DNA of 64,000 bases from Xanthomonas citri pv. mangiferaeindicae (GTDB lineage: Bacteria > Pseudomonadota > Gammaproteobacteria > Xanthomonadales > Xanthomonadaceae), in contig CP016836.1 of NCBI GenBank assembly GCA_002240395.1, positions 1,612,001-1,676,000 of the forward strand, in the 5' to 3' direction. Below the pieces are notes generated by a model. The model worked only from the letters and a program-made list of their open reading frames with translations. It made no database searches and had not been told where the DNA came from. Position 1 is the first letter of the stretch; each line of letters begins with the position of its first letter. The position numbers and the translations under genes are program-made. Below are positions 51,788 through 60,720 of this stretch, piece by piece.

Positions 51788-52490
51788 CACCTCCCCCGCT
51801 TGCGGGGGCAGGTCGACGCCGCAGGCGTCGGGTGGGGGCCGGGCTTGCCGCGAACAGCGCCCCCCACCCCAGCCCTCCCCGCGATGCGGGGGAGGGGGAC
51901 AAGCGGGCGACCCGCGCGCGCAGCGCGGACGGGCCACTTCCCTCGCAGCGCGGACGGGCCACCTCTCCGCAACGCAGCGGGCCACCTCACCTCCCCGCTT
52001 GCGGGGGCAGGTCGACGCCGCAGGCGTCGGGTGGGGGCCGGGCTTGCCGCGAACGGCGCCCCCACCCCGGCCCTCCCCCGCGATGCGGGGGAGGGAGACA
52101 AGCGGCGCGACCCGCGCGCGTAGCGCGGACGGGCCACTTCCCTCGCAGCGCGGACTGGCCACCTCTCCGCAACGCAGCGGGCCACCTCACCTCCCCGCTT
52201 GCGGGGCAGGTCGACGCCGCAGGCGTCGGGTGGGGGCGGGGCTTGCCGCGAACAGCGCCCCGCCCCAGCCCTCCCCCGCGATGCGGGGGAGGGGGACAAG
52301 CGGCGCAATCCGCGCGTGCAGCGCGGACGGGCCACTTCCTTCGCAGCGCAGCCGGGCCACCTCCTCCGCAACGCGGGGGAGGTCGACGCCGCAGGCGTCG
52401 GGTGGGGCCGGGCTTGCCGCGAACAGCGCCCCCACCCCAGCCCTCCCCCGCGATGCGGGGAGGGGACAAGCGCGCGACCCGCGCGCACCG
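51788..52490. repeat. Tandem array, 199-bp period, about 3.5 copies
   Basis: GTCGACGCCGCAGGCGTCGG recurs at about 51812, 52011, 52210 and 52382, giving periods of 199, 199 and 172 bases. Each unit has CCTCCCC..GCGGGGG palindromes, a second such motif in the other half, and a GCGCGGACGGGCCACTTCC spacer. The array lies between mnmG and the rhomboid gene. It stays open in several frames on both strands, which yields spurious protein predictions; I call none. Confidence 0.92.
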
Positions 52491-52571
52491 TTGCCGCGCT
52501 CGTCAGTCGCGGGCGCTGTCGCAAACGCCAGTGTCGCTTGCGTTCTCATGATCCGTCGCCACCTTGGACCG

Positions 52572-53399
52572 ATGCATCTGGACATGCCCGAAACGCCCGA
52601 GGATTCGCCCGCCCAGCGCGCGCGCGACCGGCGGCGGCTGTCGCGCGCGCTGCAGGCCAGCATCGGCTTCGTGCTGCTGCTGATCATCGCCTTCGGCATC
52701 CAGGCGATGGTCGACTGGCGTGCGCTGGCGGTCCGTCCCGGCGAATGGGCGGGGCTGGCGGGCCTGCTTGGCGCGCCGCTGCTGCACGGCTCGCCGGGTC
52801 ATCTGATCGCCAACGCCAGTGCGCTGCTGGTGCTCGGCACGCTGGCGCTTGCGGTGTATCCCAAAGCCACGCTGCGCGGCTTGCCGTTGATGTGGCTGGG
52901 CTCGGGCCTGGGCGCCTGGCTGCTCGGCGATCCGGGCTCGCACCACCTGGGCGCCAGCGGCGTGACCCACGGCCTGATGTTCCTCATCTTCGTGCTCGGC
53001 CTGCTGCGCCGCGACCGGCCGTCGGTCGCCGCCGGCATGATCGCCTTCCTGTTCTACGGCGGCATGCTGCTGACGATCCTGCCGCAGGAGCCGGGCGTGT
53101 CGTGGCAGTCGCACCTGGGGGGTGCCGTGGGCGGCGTGCTCGCGGCGTTCTGGTTCCGCCGTGCCGACCCGCAGCTGCCGCGCCGCCGCTACAGCTGGGA
53201 GATCGAGGAAGAGGAGGCCGAGCGCGCTGCGCGCCTGCAGGCCGAAACGCTGGAGCCGCCGGCACCGCACGACGTGCCGGTGCTGTGGCAGCGCCCGCAG
53301 GCCGATGACACGCTCGGCGTCGTGCTGCCGTTCCCGGCGCGCCCCCGGGCGCGCGACCGTAACGACGATGCCGACGACGCGCCGCCGGCGTCGCGTTAG
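52572..53399 (+). CDS. Rhomboid family intramembrane serine protease
   Basis: A 275-residue membrane protease with six or so hydrophobic segments. The catalytic Ser is in HHLGASGVTHG (GxSG), the catalytic His in SWQSHLGGAVGG, and the HGSPGHLIANA stretch supplies the conserved His and Asn. A C-terminal cytoplasmic tail rich in Glu, Arg and Pro follows (about residues 200-275). Start is uncertain: ATGs at 52548, 52572 and 52584 are in frame, just after the tandem array. Confidence 0.9.
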   Translation: MHLDMPETPEDSPAQRARDRRRLSRALQASIGFVLLLIIAFGIQAMVDWRALAVRPGEWAGLAGLLGAPLLHGSPGHLIANASALLVLGTLALAVYPKATLRGLPLMWLGSGLGAWLLGDPGSHHLGASGVTHGLMFLIFVLGLLRRDRPSVAAGMIAFLFYGGMLLTILPQEPGVSWQSHLGGAVGGVLAAFWFRRADPQLPRRRYSWEIEEEEAERAARLQAETLEPPAPHDVPVLWQRPQADDTLGVVLPFPARPRARDRNDDADDAPPASR

Positions 53400-53421
53400 G
53401 CGCGCCCCGTTCTGCCAGCGC

Positions 53422-53748
53422 TCAACGATCGTTGTCGCGCGCGTCTTCGTGTTCGAGCCAATGGGCGGTCGTTTTGGGATCCGCATGCACGAAGGCAACG
53501 CGAAGCCCGAAAAGATTTCCGATGCTTTCGAGCGTCTCGACCGTCGGGTTTCCTTTACCGCTCTCGATACGCTTGAGCGTCAGTAGACTCATGCCGCGAT
53601 GTTTGGCGAACTGCACCTGGGTCAATCCGCTGATCTTGCGCATGCGCTTGACGGCTTGCGCAAGGTCGAGACGACCGTAGGCAATGTCGACCGCCAGCGC
53701 GTCTCTGAGCAGGCGGACCGTCTGGCTGTCAGGGCGTCGGCGTTGCAT
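53422..53748 (-). CDS. XRE-family regulator (HipB-like antitoxin)
   Basis: A 108-residue DNA-binding protein with a helix-turn-helix of the XRE type (about residues 35-90: LTQVQFAKHRGMSLLTLKRIESGKGNPTVETLESI is the core, quoted here as its parts LTQVQFAKHRGM and LLTLKRIESGKGNP). It overlaps the end of the HipA gene by 20 bases and is read after it. HipB-type proteins neutralise HipA and repress the operon. Confidence 0.85.
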   Translation of the reverse strand: MQRRRPDSQTVRLLRDALAVDIAYGRLDLAQAVKRMRKISGLTQVQFAKHRGMSLLTLKRIESGKGNPTVETLESIGNLFGLRVAFVHADPKTTAHWLEHEDARDNDR

Positions 53749-55057
53749 GGTGGTCAATGGCCTGAAGCTTGGTGATCTGAAATCCGATCGCGGTCTCGCA
53801 CGCCTCGACGATATCCGCATCGGCATCTCGCATGCGCAATTCCTGGGCGAGTTTCGGCAGGTGTTCCTCGCCGAAGGTCTTGAGCGCGATGGCGACTTTC
53901 ACTTTGACGTCGTCGTGCAGCGCCAATCGCTCCAGGATCACGTTCCAATCATCGGTGATCCCGCCCTCGGGCAGACGCCAGTCGCAGGTGCGGGTGATCA
54001 GCTCGCGATCGAGATACATCGGGCCGATGTCGTACAGCGGGGTCAGTTGCACGGTCCCGTCCGGACATTGCTGCACGGAGGTGTTGCGCACGTGGTTGTC
54101 CGGGTTGCGCAGCGCCCGGTTGAGGACGTCCCGGCACAGGAATTCCGCGACGGCCTGGGCCGGATTCGACGCCATGTCCGCCAATCGTTCGGTGAGCGCA
54201 AAGAGCGATGCGTTGCGGCCGAAGCCCGGTAACCCGGCCAGTGCCGACAGCGTCTCCTGATGGAGACGATGGACGACACCATCGGAGCCGACCTGTCGGT
54301 CGAACCGGCGAAGGAACAGCATGCCGTCCTTCAAGACGGGCGTGTCGATCGTACGCAGGCCACAGGCGCCAACGGCCTGCAGATAGATGGATTCGTGGCG
54401 AAGAATCCGCTGATCGCTCGGGTCCCGGCCTCGCGGCAGCTTGATGATCCAGTGCTCACGTGCCCGCGCATCGGGCAGCGCTGCATCGGGATACCAACGC
54501 CCTTCTTCGTCCTGCGTCAGCAGAAACTTCGGGGCTACTCCCTGCACGCCGGGTGTGCCGGCCGCAAGCATGTTGTGCAACGCGAGCTGCGCAAGAAATG
54601 CATCGGTTCGTTCGCTGATGTCTCGCGTCGTGAAGCCCTCCGCCGGAGCCCCGCCGGTCTGACGCTGGTAGAACTCGACGGCGGTGTCGAGACGAAGACG
54701 TCCAATGGGCGCAAAGGCGCCGTGTTGGGCCAGGAAAAAATCCTGCGTGGCGTCCTGGGCCGAAACCCCCAGCAGGCCGGCCAGGTGCTCGCGGCCGCGC
54801 CCTTGCGGCACCAGATCCCACAGGAAGGCCAGAGGCGTCTGCGAAGCGCCCGACCAGGTGTGGATCTCCATATTGACCGGGAGCGAAAGCGCCACGGGCG
54901 GCGCGTGCTCAAGGTGGCCGAAGACATAGTCGGGCAGGTACTCAAAGCGCACGGCGCGTTCGTTCACCGCGATACGGGCAGCGCAGTGCCATGTGCCGTT
55001 GATATAGAGCTCGATGGCGCTGTCCATCGGTCGATAATGGTCTATCAAAGTAGACAT
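53729..55057 (-). CDS. HipA-type serine/threonine kinase toxin
   Basis: A 442-residue HipA-fold protein. HipA of E. coli phosphorylates glutamyl-tRNA synthetase and causes dormancy. Landmarks are the N-terminal ELYINGTWHCAARI, GVQGVAPKFLL (the region of the autophosphorylation loop), IIKLPRGRD, LFLRRFDRQ, the catalytic NPDNHVRN (family NxDxHxKN) and the metal-binding LTPLYDIGP. Ser of the classic loop is not obvious. Three starts are possible (GTG 55075, ATG 55057, ATG 55027); the first two are overlapped or crowded by the operator. Confidence 0.85.
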   Translation of the reverse strand: MSTLIDHYRPMDSAIELYINGTWHCAARIAVNERAVRFEYLPDYVFGHLEHAPPVALSLPVNMEIHTWSGASQTPLAFLWDLVPQGRGREHLAGLLGVSAQDATQDFFLAQHGAFAPIGRLRLDTAVEFYQRQTGGAPAEGFTTRDISERTDAFLAQLALHNMLAAGTPGVQGVAPKFLLTQDEEGRWYPDAALPDARAREHWIIKLPRGRDPSDQRILRHESIYLQAVGACGLRTIDTPVLKDGMLFLRRFDRQVGSDGVVHRLHQETLSALAGLPGFGRNASLFALTERLADMASNPAQAVAEFLCRDVLNRALRNPDNHVRNTSVQQCPDGTVQLTPLYDIGPMYLDRELITRTCDWRLPEGGITDDWNVILERLALHDDVKVKVAIALKTFGEEHLPKLAQELRMRDADADIVEACETAIGFQITKLQAIDHHATPTP

Positions 55058-55098
55058 TTCAAGCGTGTTTGGCACTAAATGGAATATCTAAGTAGTCC
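55040..55098. promoter_or_regulatory. hip promoter region with inverted repeats
   Basis: GTCTA-TCAAAG-TAGAC (55040-55055) is a perfect inverted repeat overlapping the hipA start, and a weaker 18-base imperfect palindrome lies at 55081-55098. On the minus strand TTGAGC and TATTCC stand 17 bases apart near here as a possible promoter. The patch is clearly AT-richer than its surroundings. It fits an operator for the HipB-like protein. Confidence 0.5.
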
Positions 55099-55384
55099 AA
55101 ATTGCTCAATGGTGCGCCTTGATGTGGCGTCAATGCCTCGACCAGCCTTTCCGCCCAGCTCGCGCCTGACCGGCCAGTTGTCGACTGCGCATGGGGTCGC
55201 ACCGGTAGATCGCGCCAGGTGTCGTACCCGGGCGCCTCGAAGGGACGCGGCGCCACACCCAGCGCGCGTCCGCCCCCGACCCGCTATGGGTGCCAGCCCG
55301 AATGCGCTGCCGAGCCCCTCGCGGGGGACAGCGTCCTCAGGCAGCGCGCTACCATGCGCAACGCTTCGAGACGGGACATCACCG
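55099..55384. other. Gap between hipA and membrane-protein gene
   Basis: Nearly 290 bases with frames open on both strands but none protein-like. I see no RNA gene or mobile-element remnant. It returns to the high GC of the chromosome after the AT-richer hip promoter. Confidence 0.35.
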
Positions 55385-55999
55385 ATGCAGGATGCATCTG
55401 CGGACAATCTGTACGCGCCCCCCACCGCGGACGTGGCGCCGACGCCGGCCACCGCCACTGCCGCGCAACCGTTCTACGTCGTCTCGGCGACGAAGTTCTG
55501 CGTGCTGTTCTTCGTCACCTTCGGGCTCTACGTCCTGTACTGGTTCTACGTCCACTGGCGCCGGTGGGGACGCGCCCACAACGAGACCGTGTGGCCGGTG
55601 CCGCGCGCGGTGTTCTCGATCTTCTTCGCGCATGCGCTGGCCCGGCGCATCGACGAGCGCTTGCGTGCGCTGGGCATCGTGCGCGCCTGGTCACCGGCGC
55701 TGGCAGCGACCGTCTACGTCGTCTTCCAGATCGGAAGTACCGTGGCCTCGCGGCTGGCCGATCGCGGGATCGGCGTGCCGATCACCGACATCGTCTCGCT
55801 GCTGGCGCTGGTGCCGATCGCGCTGTCGATGTTGGCGATGCAGCGTGCCGCGAACGCCGCCTGTGGCGATCCCGAAGGCGCGGGCAACCGGCGCTTCACC
55901 TGGGCCAACTGGGTGTGGATCGCGATCTTCGGCCTGATCTGGCTGTTGATCGGTGCGGTGATTCTGTTGCCAGCCTTCGGCGTGGATCTGCCGCAATGA
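55385..55999 (+). CDS. Membrane protein of unknown function, paralog 1
   Basis: A 204-residue protein with an N-terminal NLYAPPTADV-type motif and about four hydrophobic segments (FYVVSATKFCVLFFVTFGLYVLYWFYVHW is the first two, in parts FCVLFFVTFGLYVLYWFY). It shares residue patterns FGLYxxYWFYxHW, HALARRIDE, AANAACGDP and NRRFT with the next gene, so the two arose by tandem duplication. I recognise no named family. The ATG at 55385 begins at the shared N-terminal motif. Confidence 0.75.
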   Translation: MQDASADNLYAPPTADVAPTPATATAAQPFYVVSATKFCVLFFVTFGLYVLYWFYVHWRRWGRAHNETVWPVPRAVFSIFFAHALARRIDERLRALGIVRAWSPALAATVYVVFQIGSTVASRLADRGIGVPITDIVSLLALVPIALSMLAMQRAANAACGDPEGAGNRRFTWANWVWIAIFGLIWLLIGAVILLPAFGVDLPQ

Positions 56000-56039
56000 C
56001 CCCGATGCCCCGCGCGTCGCGCGCTGACGGCTGACCGGC

Positions 56040-56639
56040 ATGCACGCACCGGACGATCCGTACGCGCCGCCGCAGGCCGACGTACGCGCAGCCGTCGCCA
56101 GCGGCGATGCGTTCTACGTGGTCTCGCCGCGGAAGCTGGTGGTGCTCTACGTCGCCACGTTCGGGCTCTACCAGATGTACTGGTTCTACCGGCACTGGCT
56201 GTGCTGGCAGGCGGTGCATGGCGTCAGGGTGCGCCCGGTCGTGCGCGCATTGTTCGCGTGGCTGACCGTGCATGCGCTGGCGCGCCGGATCGACGAGGCG
56301 CTGCGCGCGTCGGGCATTGCGCGGCGCTGGTGGCCGATGGCGGTGGCGAGCGTGTTCGCCCTGTGCGAAGCGGTGTCGTGGGGTACCGCGTTCGTCGGCC
56401 CGTCGGTGGCTGCGCGCTGGCCGGCGACGACGCCGTGGATGGACTGGTCGGGGATCGCGCTGATGCCGCTGGCCTGCGCCAGCCTGGTCCGGCTGCAGCT
56501 GGCCGCCAACGCCGCCTGCGGCGACCCGCAGGCACTGCGCAACCGGCGCTTCACGCTCTACAACCTGCTCTGGATCGTGGGCGGCGCGTCGGTGGTCACG
56601 ATCGCGACCGTCATCGTCTTCCACATGCGCGCGGGCTGA
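56040..56639 (+). CDS. Membrane protein of unknown function, paralog 2
   Basis: A 199-residue paralog of the preceding gene: DPYAPPQADV at the N-terminus, FGLYQMYWFYRHW, HALARRIDEALRASGI, and AANAACGDPQALRNRRFT near the end. About four hydrophobic segments. It starts 40 bases after its paralog, so the pair is likely cotranscribed and may form a hetero-oligomer. Convergent with the ABC importer. Confidence 0.75.
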   Translation: MHAPDDPYAPPQADVRAAVASGDAFYVVSPRKLVVLYVATFGLYQMYWFYRHWLCWQAVHGVRVRPVVRALFAWLTVHALARRIDEALRASGIARRWWPMAVASVFALCEAVSWGTAFVGPSVAARWPATTPWMDWSGIALMPLACASLVRLQLAANAACGDPQALRNRRFTLYNLLWIVGGASVVTIATVIVFHMRAG

Positions 56640-56642
56640 GGT

Positions 56643-58127
56643 TCAGCGCCGCGCGGCCAGCCGTAGCCCACGCGGCACCAGCGCGCGCTCGGCCAGTTCG
56701 AACACGCCCTGCACCGTCAGCGCCAGCAACGCAGCGGGCACCGCGCCTTCGAGGATCAAGCCCAGGTCGTCGAGCCGGATGCCGGTGAGGATCGGCTGGC
56801 CGTAGCCGCCCGCGCCGATCAGGGCACCGAGCGTCGCGGTGCCGACATTGATCACCGCCGCGGTCTTGATGCCGGCCAGGATCGTCGGCAAGGCCAGCGG
56901 CAATTCCACCCGCAGCAGCCGCGTCGCCGGTGGCAGCCCGATCGCCGCCGCGGTCTCGCGCAGCTCGCGCGCGATGCCGGTCAGCCCGGCGTGCGTATTG
57001 CGCACGATCGGCAGCAGGCTGTAGAGGAACAGCGCGGCGATCGCCGGCCCCGCGCCGATGCCGAACAGCGGAATCATGAACACGAACACCGCCAGCGACG
57101 GCAGCGTCTGCAGCACGCCGGTCAACGCCAGCACACCTTGGCCCAGCCGCGGCCGCCGGGCGGCGACCACGCCCAGCGGCAATGCGACCAGCAGCGCCGC
57201 GCCCAGCGAGATGCCCACCAGCGCCAGATGCTCGCCAGTGCGCTGGGCGATGCGCGCCGGGCGGCCGTCGCCGGCGCTCGGCGCGACCCCGAGCCAATCG
57301 GCCGCGACCGTTGCCTCGCGCACGCCGTCGAGCTTCACCCGCGCGTTGAGCCGCTGCATCGTCGCCGCGTCGATCCGGCCTTCCAGCCCGCGCAGCGCAG
57401 CCAGCACCGCCGGTGCGCGCGTGCCCAGATCCGCGCGGTACAGATAGACCGCGGCGTAAGACGGGAAGTAGTGGCGGTCGTCGTCGAGCACGACCAGGTC
57501 GTAGTGCGGAATCTCGGCGTCGGTCGCGTACAGGTCGGTGGCGTCGATCGCGCCGCTGGCTAGCGCCCGATACGCAAGGTCGTGGTCGAGTCCATCGGGG
57601 CGCTGCGGCAGTGCATAGGCCGTGCGCAGTCCCGGCCAGCCATCGCCGCGCGACATGAACTCGTTGCTCAGGCCCAGCCGCAACTGCGGGTGCCCGGCCA
57701 GGTCCGACAGCCGCGCGATGCCCAACTGCGTGACCTGCGCCCGGCGCATGCCGATCGCGTAGCTGTTGTCGAACCCGAGCGGCGCGGTCATCGCCAGCCC
57801 GCGTTCGGCCAGCGCGGCGTCCAGCGCCGCGCGCTGCGCACGCGGCATGCGCAGCAGTTCGTCGGCCAGCGTGCCGGTGTACTCGGCGTAGGCATCGATC
57901 TCGCCTTCCAGCAGCGCGCGCCACAGGATCCGGCTGCCGCCGAGCTGGCGGCGATGGGTGACTTCGGCGCCGGCCTGCCGCGCAGCCAGCGTGGCGATCT
58001 CGCCCAGCACGACGCCTTCGGTGAAGTTCTTCGAGCCGATCGTGGCGGACTGCGCGGCGGCCACGATCGGCAGCCACAGGCCGACCAGCAGTGCCAGCCC
58101 CATGCCCAGCGTGCGCCGGCCGCTCAT
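56643..58127 (-). CDS. Osmoprotectant-type ABC importer, binding protein fused to permease
   Basis: A 494-residue fusion. The N-terminal part has a signal-like segment and a periplasmic substrate-binding domain of the glycine betaine/choline OpuBC/OsmF class (GSKNFTEGVVLGEI, YAEYTGTL, GLDHDLAYRALASGAIDATDLYATDAEI in its parts). The C-terminal part (about residues 295-490) is an OpuBB-like permease with the EAA-type loop RELRETAAAIGLPP. It overlaps the ATPase gene by four bases. Substrate is probably a quaternary amine (family knowledge). Confidence 0.88.
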   Translation of the reverse strand: MSGRRTLGMGLALLVGLWLPIVAAAQSATIGSKNFTEGVVLGEIATLAARQAGAEVTHRRQLGGSRILWRALLEGEIDAYAEYTGTLADELLRMPRAQRAALDAALAERGLAMTAPLGFDNSYAIGMRRAQVTQLGIARLSDLAGHPQLRLGLSNEFMSRGDGWPGLRTAYALPQRPDGLDHDLAYRALASGAIDATDLYATDAEIPHYDLVVLDDDRHYFPSYAAVYLYRADLGTRAPAVLAALRGLEGRIDAATMQRLNARVKLDGVREATVAADWLGVAPSAGDGRPARIAQRTGEHLALVGISLGAALLVALPLGVVAARRPRLGQGVLALTGVLQTLPSLAVFVFMIPLFGIGAGPAIAALFLYSLLPIVRNTHAGLTGIARELRETAAAIGLPPATRLLRVELPLALPTILAGIKTAAVINVGTATLGALIGAGGYGQPILTGIRLDDLGLILEGAVPAALLALTVQGVFELAERALVPRGLRLAARR

Positions 58128-58864
58128 CGCACCGCCTCGTCGACGCTGCGCTGGGCGCGCATGAACGCCTGCACGAAATCGTCCGCCGGCGCGTCGAGCA
58201 AGCTACGCGGCGGGCCCTGCTGCACGATGCGTCCGGCGCGCAGCAGCACCACCGTGTCGGCGAACCACACCGCCTCGGCGATGTCGTGGGTCACCAGCAC
58301 CACGGTCTTGCCCAGGCGCGCGAACAGCGCGCGCATCTGCGCCTGCAGGTCGTGGCGCACGATCGGGTCCAGCGCGCCCAGCGGTTCGTCGAGCAGCAGC
58401 ACGTCGGGATCGAGCATCAGCGCACGGATCAGCCCCACGCGCTGGCGCTGCCCACCTGACAGCTCGGCCGGATAGCGTCGCAGCGCATCGGCCGGTAGCT
58501 GGCACAGCGCGGCGAGCTCGGTCATGCGCGCCTCGATCCGCGCCCGCGACCAGCCCAGCGTGCGCGCCAGCAGCGCGATGTTGCCGGCGGCATCGAGATG
58601 CGGGAACAGCCCGCCCTCCTGGATCACGTAGCCGATCCGACGGCGCAGCGCCGGCAAGGTGTCGCGGCGCAGCGGCGTGCCGTCGAAACGCACCTCGCCG
58701 GTGTCGGGCCATTCCAGGCCAACCAGCATCCGCAGCAGCGTCGACTTGCCCGCGCCGCTGGGGCCAATCAGCGCAGTCGTCGCGCCGGGCGCGATCTGCA
58801 GGTCGACGCCGTCGAGCGCGTTGGTCGCGCCGTAGCGCCGGTGTACCTGGTCGAGGTCGTACAT
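58124..58864 (-). CDS. ATPase of the osmoprotectant-type ABC importer
   Basis: A 246-residue ABC ATPase of the OpuCA/ProV type lacking C-terminal CBS domains. Motifs: Walker A GPSGAGKST, Q-loop YVIQEGGLF, signature LSGGQRQR, Walker B VLLLDEPLGALDP and switch His VLVTHDIAEA. It is the first gene of a two-gene operon with the fused binding protein/permease. Confidence 0.93.
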   Translation of the reverse strand: MYDLDQVHRRYGATNALDGVDLQIAPGATTALIGPSGAGKSTLLRMLVGLEWPDTGEVRFDGTPLRRDTLPALRRRIGYVIQEGGLFPHLDAAGNIALLARTLGWSRARIEARMTELAALCQLPADALRRYPAELSGGQRQRVGLIRALMLDPDVLLLDEPLGALDPIVRHDLQAQMRALFARLGKTVVLVTHDIAEAVWFADTVVLLRAGRIVQQGPPRSLLDAPADDFVQAFMRAQRSVDEAVR

Positions 58865-58954
58865 CGCGGCAGGCTAGCAAGCCCGATGTGCAGGCCCCGC
58901 GGCTGCGCCGGTGGCCTGTGCTACGGTCCGGCCTCGCCCGCCCGGACCCGTGTC

Positions 58955-60628
58955 ATGCCCCGTCTCGCGCTGTTCGCCTGCCTGCTCGTGCTGTTGCCCG
59001 GTTGCGGACGCGAGCCAGCCCCGGCCCCGGCCGAGGCGATGCCCGCCACCGCCGCGGTCGCGAACGACACGCCGGCCGGCCAGCGCATCGAGGCCGACGT
59101 GCGCACACTGGCCGACCCGCGGATGGAGGGCCGCTTCACCGGCAGCGCGGGCTATGCGCGGGCCGCCGAGCACATCGCCACCCGCTTCGCGCAGATCGGC
59201 CTGGAACCGGCCGGGGACGACGGCGGCTGGCAGCAACGCGTGCCGCTGCTGCGCGCCAGCATCGAGCGCGAGGGGGCCCGGCTGGAGATCGAGCGTGGCG
59301 GGCGACGCATCGCGCTGCGGCCGTTCGAGCAGTTCCTGCCGCTGCCCGACTTCGTCGCGCCGCGCAGCGAGGCGAGCGCGCCGGCAGTCTTCGTCGGCCA
59401 GGCGATCGACGCCCCCGAGCTCGACCACGACGACTTCCGCGGCGTCGACCTGCGCGGGCGCATCGCCGTCGCCTTCGGCGGCGCACCCGCTCGTTTCCCC
59501 GGCACCCAGGCCGCGCATTACGGCAGCCTGCGCAGCAAGGTCGAGGCGGTCGCCGCACGTGGCGCGATCGCGCTGGTGCTGGTGCACACCGCCGCCGACG
59601 AGGCCGGCACGCCCTGGGCGCGCACGCGTGAGCGCGGGCTGCAGCCGGCGATGCGGTTGCGCGGCGACGACGGCCGCGCCTTCGACGACGGCCCGCCGCT
59701 GCGCGCGATGGCGGTGGTGTCCGCGGCCGCCGCCGACCTGGTGTTCGCCGACGGCCCGCGCACCGCGGCCGAACTGGCGAATGCGGCGCGCGCCGGCACC
59801 TCGACGCCATTCGCGCTGCCCGGCACGCTGACGCTCGCCTCGCGCACGCGCATCGACACGCTCGAAGGCCAGAACGTTGTCGGCCGGTTGCCGGGCCGCG
59901 ATCCGGCGCTGGCCGGCGAGAGCATCGTGCACACCGCGCACCTCGACCACCTGGGACCGAGCGCGGACGACGAGGGCATCCACCACGGCGCACTCGATAA
60001 CGCGCTGGGCGTGGCGATCATGCTCGAGGCCGCGCACGAACTGGCGCACAACGGCCGCCCGCCACGGCGCTCGACCGTCTTCGCCGCGGTGACCGGCGAG
60101 GAGCAGGGCCTGCTCGGCGCCACCTGGCTGGCGCGGCGACCGCCGCCGGCGGTGGGGCGCGCGGTCGCCAACCTCAACATCGACATGCCGATCCTCACCG
60201 CGCCCACGCGCGACATCGTGGCAATCGGCGTCGAGCATTCGAGCCTGAAGCACGCAGTCGAGCGCGCCGCCGCGGAGGTCGGTGTCGCACTGTCGCCCGA
60301 TCCGTTCCCGGAGGAAGCGACGTTCGTGCGCAGCGACCAGTACGCCTTCGTGCGCGCCGGCGTGCCGGCGCTGTACCTCGACGCCGGGGTCGCCTCGGCC
60401 AGTGCGGGCCAGGACCCACGCGTGGCGGCGACCTGGTTCCTGCGCAACTGCTACCACCGGCCCTGCGACAACGTCGACCTGCCGATCCAGTACGGCGACG
60501 CCGCACGCCTGGCGCGGGTGAGCGTCGCGATCACGCGCCTGGTCGGTGACGACGACGCGCCGCCGCGGTGGAACGACGGCGATGTGTTCGGCACGCGGTT
60601 TGCGGCATCGCGTGGGGACGAAGAATGA
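58955..60628 (+). CDS. M28 family zinc peptidase lipoprotein
   Basis: A 557-residue exported aminopeptidase-like enzyme. Lipobox LPGC (Cys16) predicts a lipid anchor. A protease-associated (PA) domain lies at about residues 140-290, then the M28 catalytic domain: metal ligands in TAHLDHLG, GALDNALG, TGEEQGLLG, NLNIDMP and a later His in NCYHRPCDN. Family members release N-terminal residues from peptides or act on glutamine-type substrates. Divergent from the ABC importer. Confidence 0.92.
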   Translation: MPRLALFACLLVLLPGCGREPAPAPAEAMPATAAVANDTPAGQRIEADVRTLADPRMEGRFTGSAGYARAAEHIATRFAQIGLEPAGDDGGWQQRVPLLRASIEREGARLEIERGGRRIALRPFEQFLPLPDFVAPRSEASAPAVFVGQAIDAPELDHDDFRGVDLRGRIAVAFGGAPARFPGTQAAHYGSLRSKVEAVAARGAIALVLVHTAADEAGTPWARTRERGLQPAMRLRGDDGRAFDDGPPLRAMAVVSAAAADLVFADGPRTAAELANAARAGTSTPFALPGTLTLASRTRIDTLEGQNVVGRLPGRDPALAGESIVHTAHLDHLGPSADDEGIHHGALDNALGVAIMLEAAHELAHNGRPPRRSTVFAAVTGEEQGLLGATWLARRPPPAVGRAVANLNIDMPILTAPTRDIVAIGVEHSSLKHAVERAAAEVGVALSPDPFPEEATFVRSDQYAFVRAGVPALYLDAGVASASAGQDPRVAATWFLRNCYHRPCDNVDLPIQYGDAARLARVSVAITRLVGDDDAPPRWNDGDVFGTRFAASRGDEE

Positions 60629-60720
60629 GGGGCTGCATCGGCGCCTGTTGCTAACGTCCTTGCCTCGGACGGGCATCGGCCTGTAAGCCGGAAGCCCTTC
60701 GCTTCGGTCAGGGCCCCCAC

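Noticed and set aside
48645..51962. 1105-residue minus-strand frame over mnmG and the lipoprotein gene
   Set aside because: It runs antisense through mnmG with low-complexity composition; mnmG motifs on the plus strand are decisive.
51787..52550. Several 107-245 residue frames inside the 199-bp array
   Set aside because: The same protein pattern repeats with the DNA period on both strands, has no homolog-like motif and is explained by the tandem repeat.
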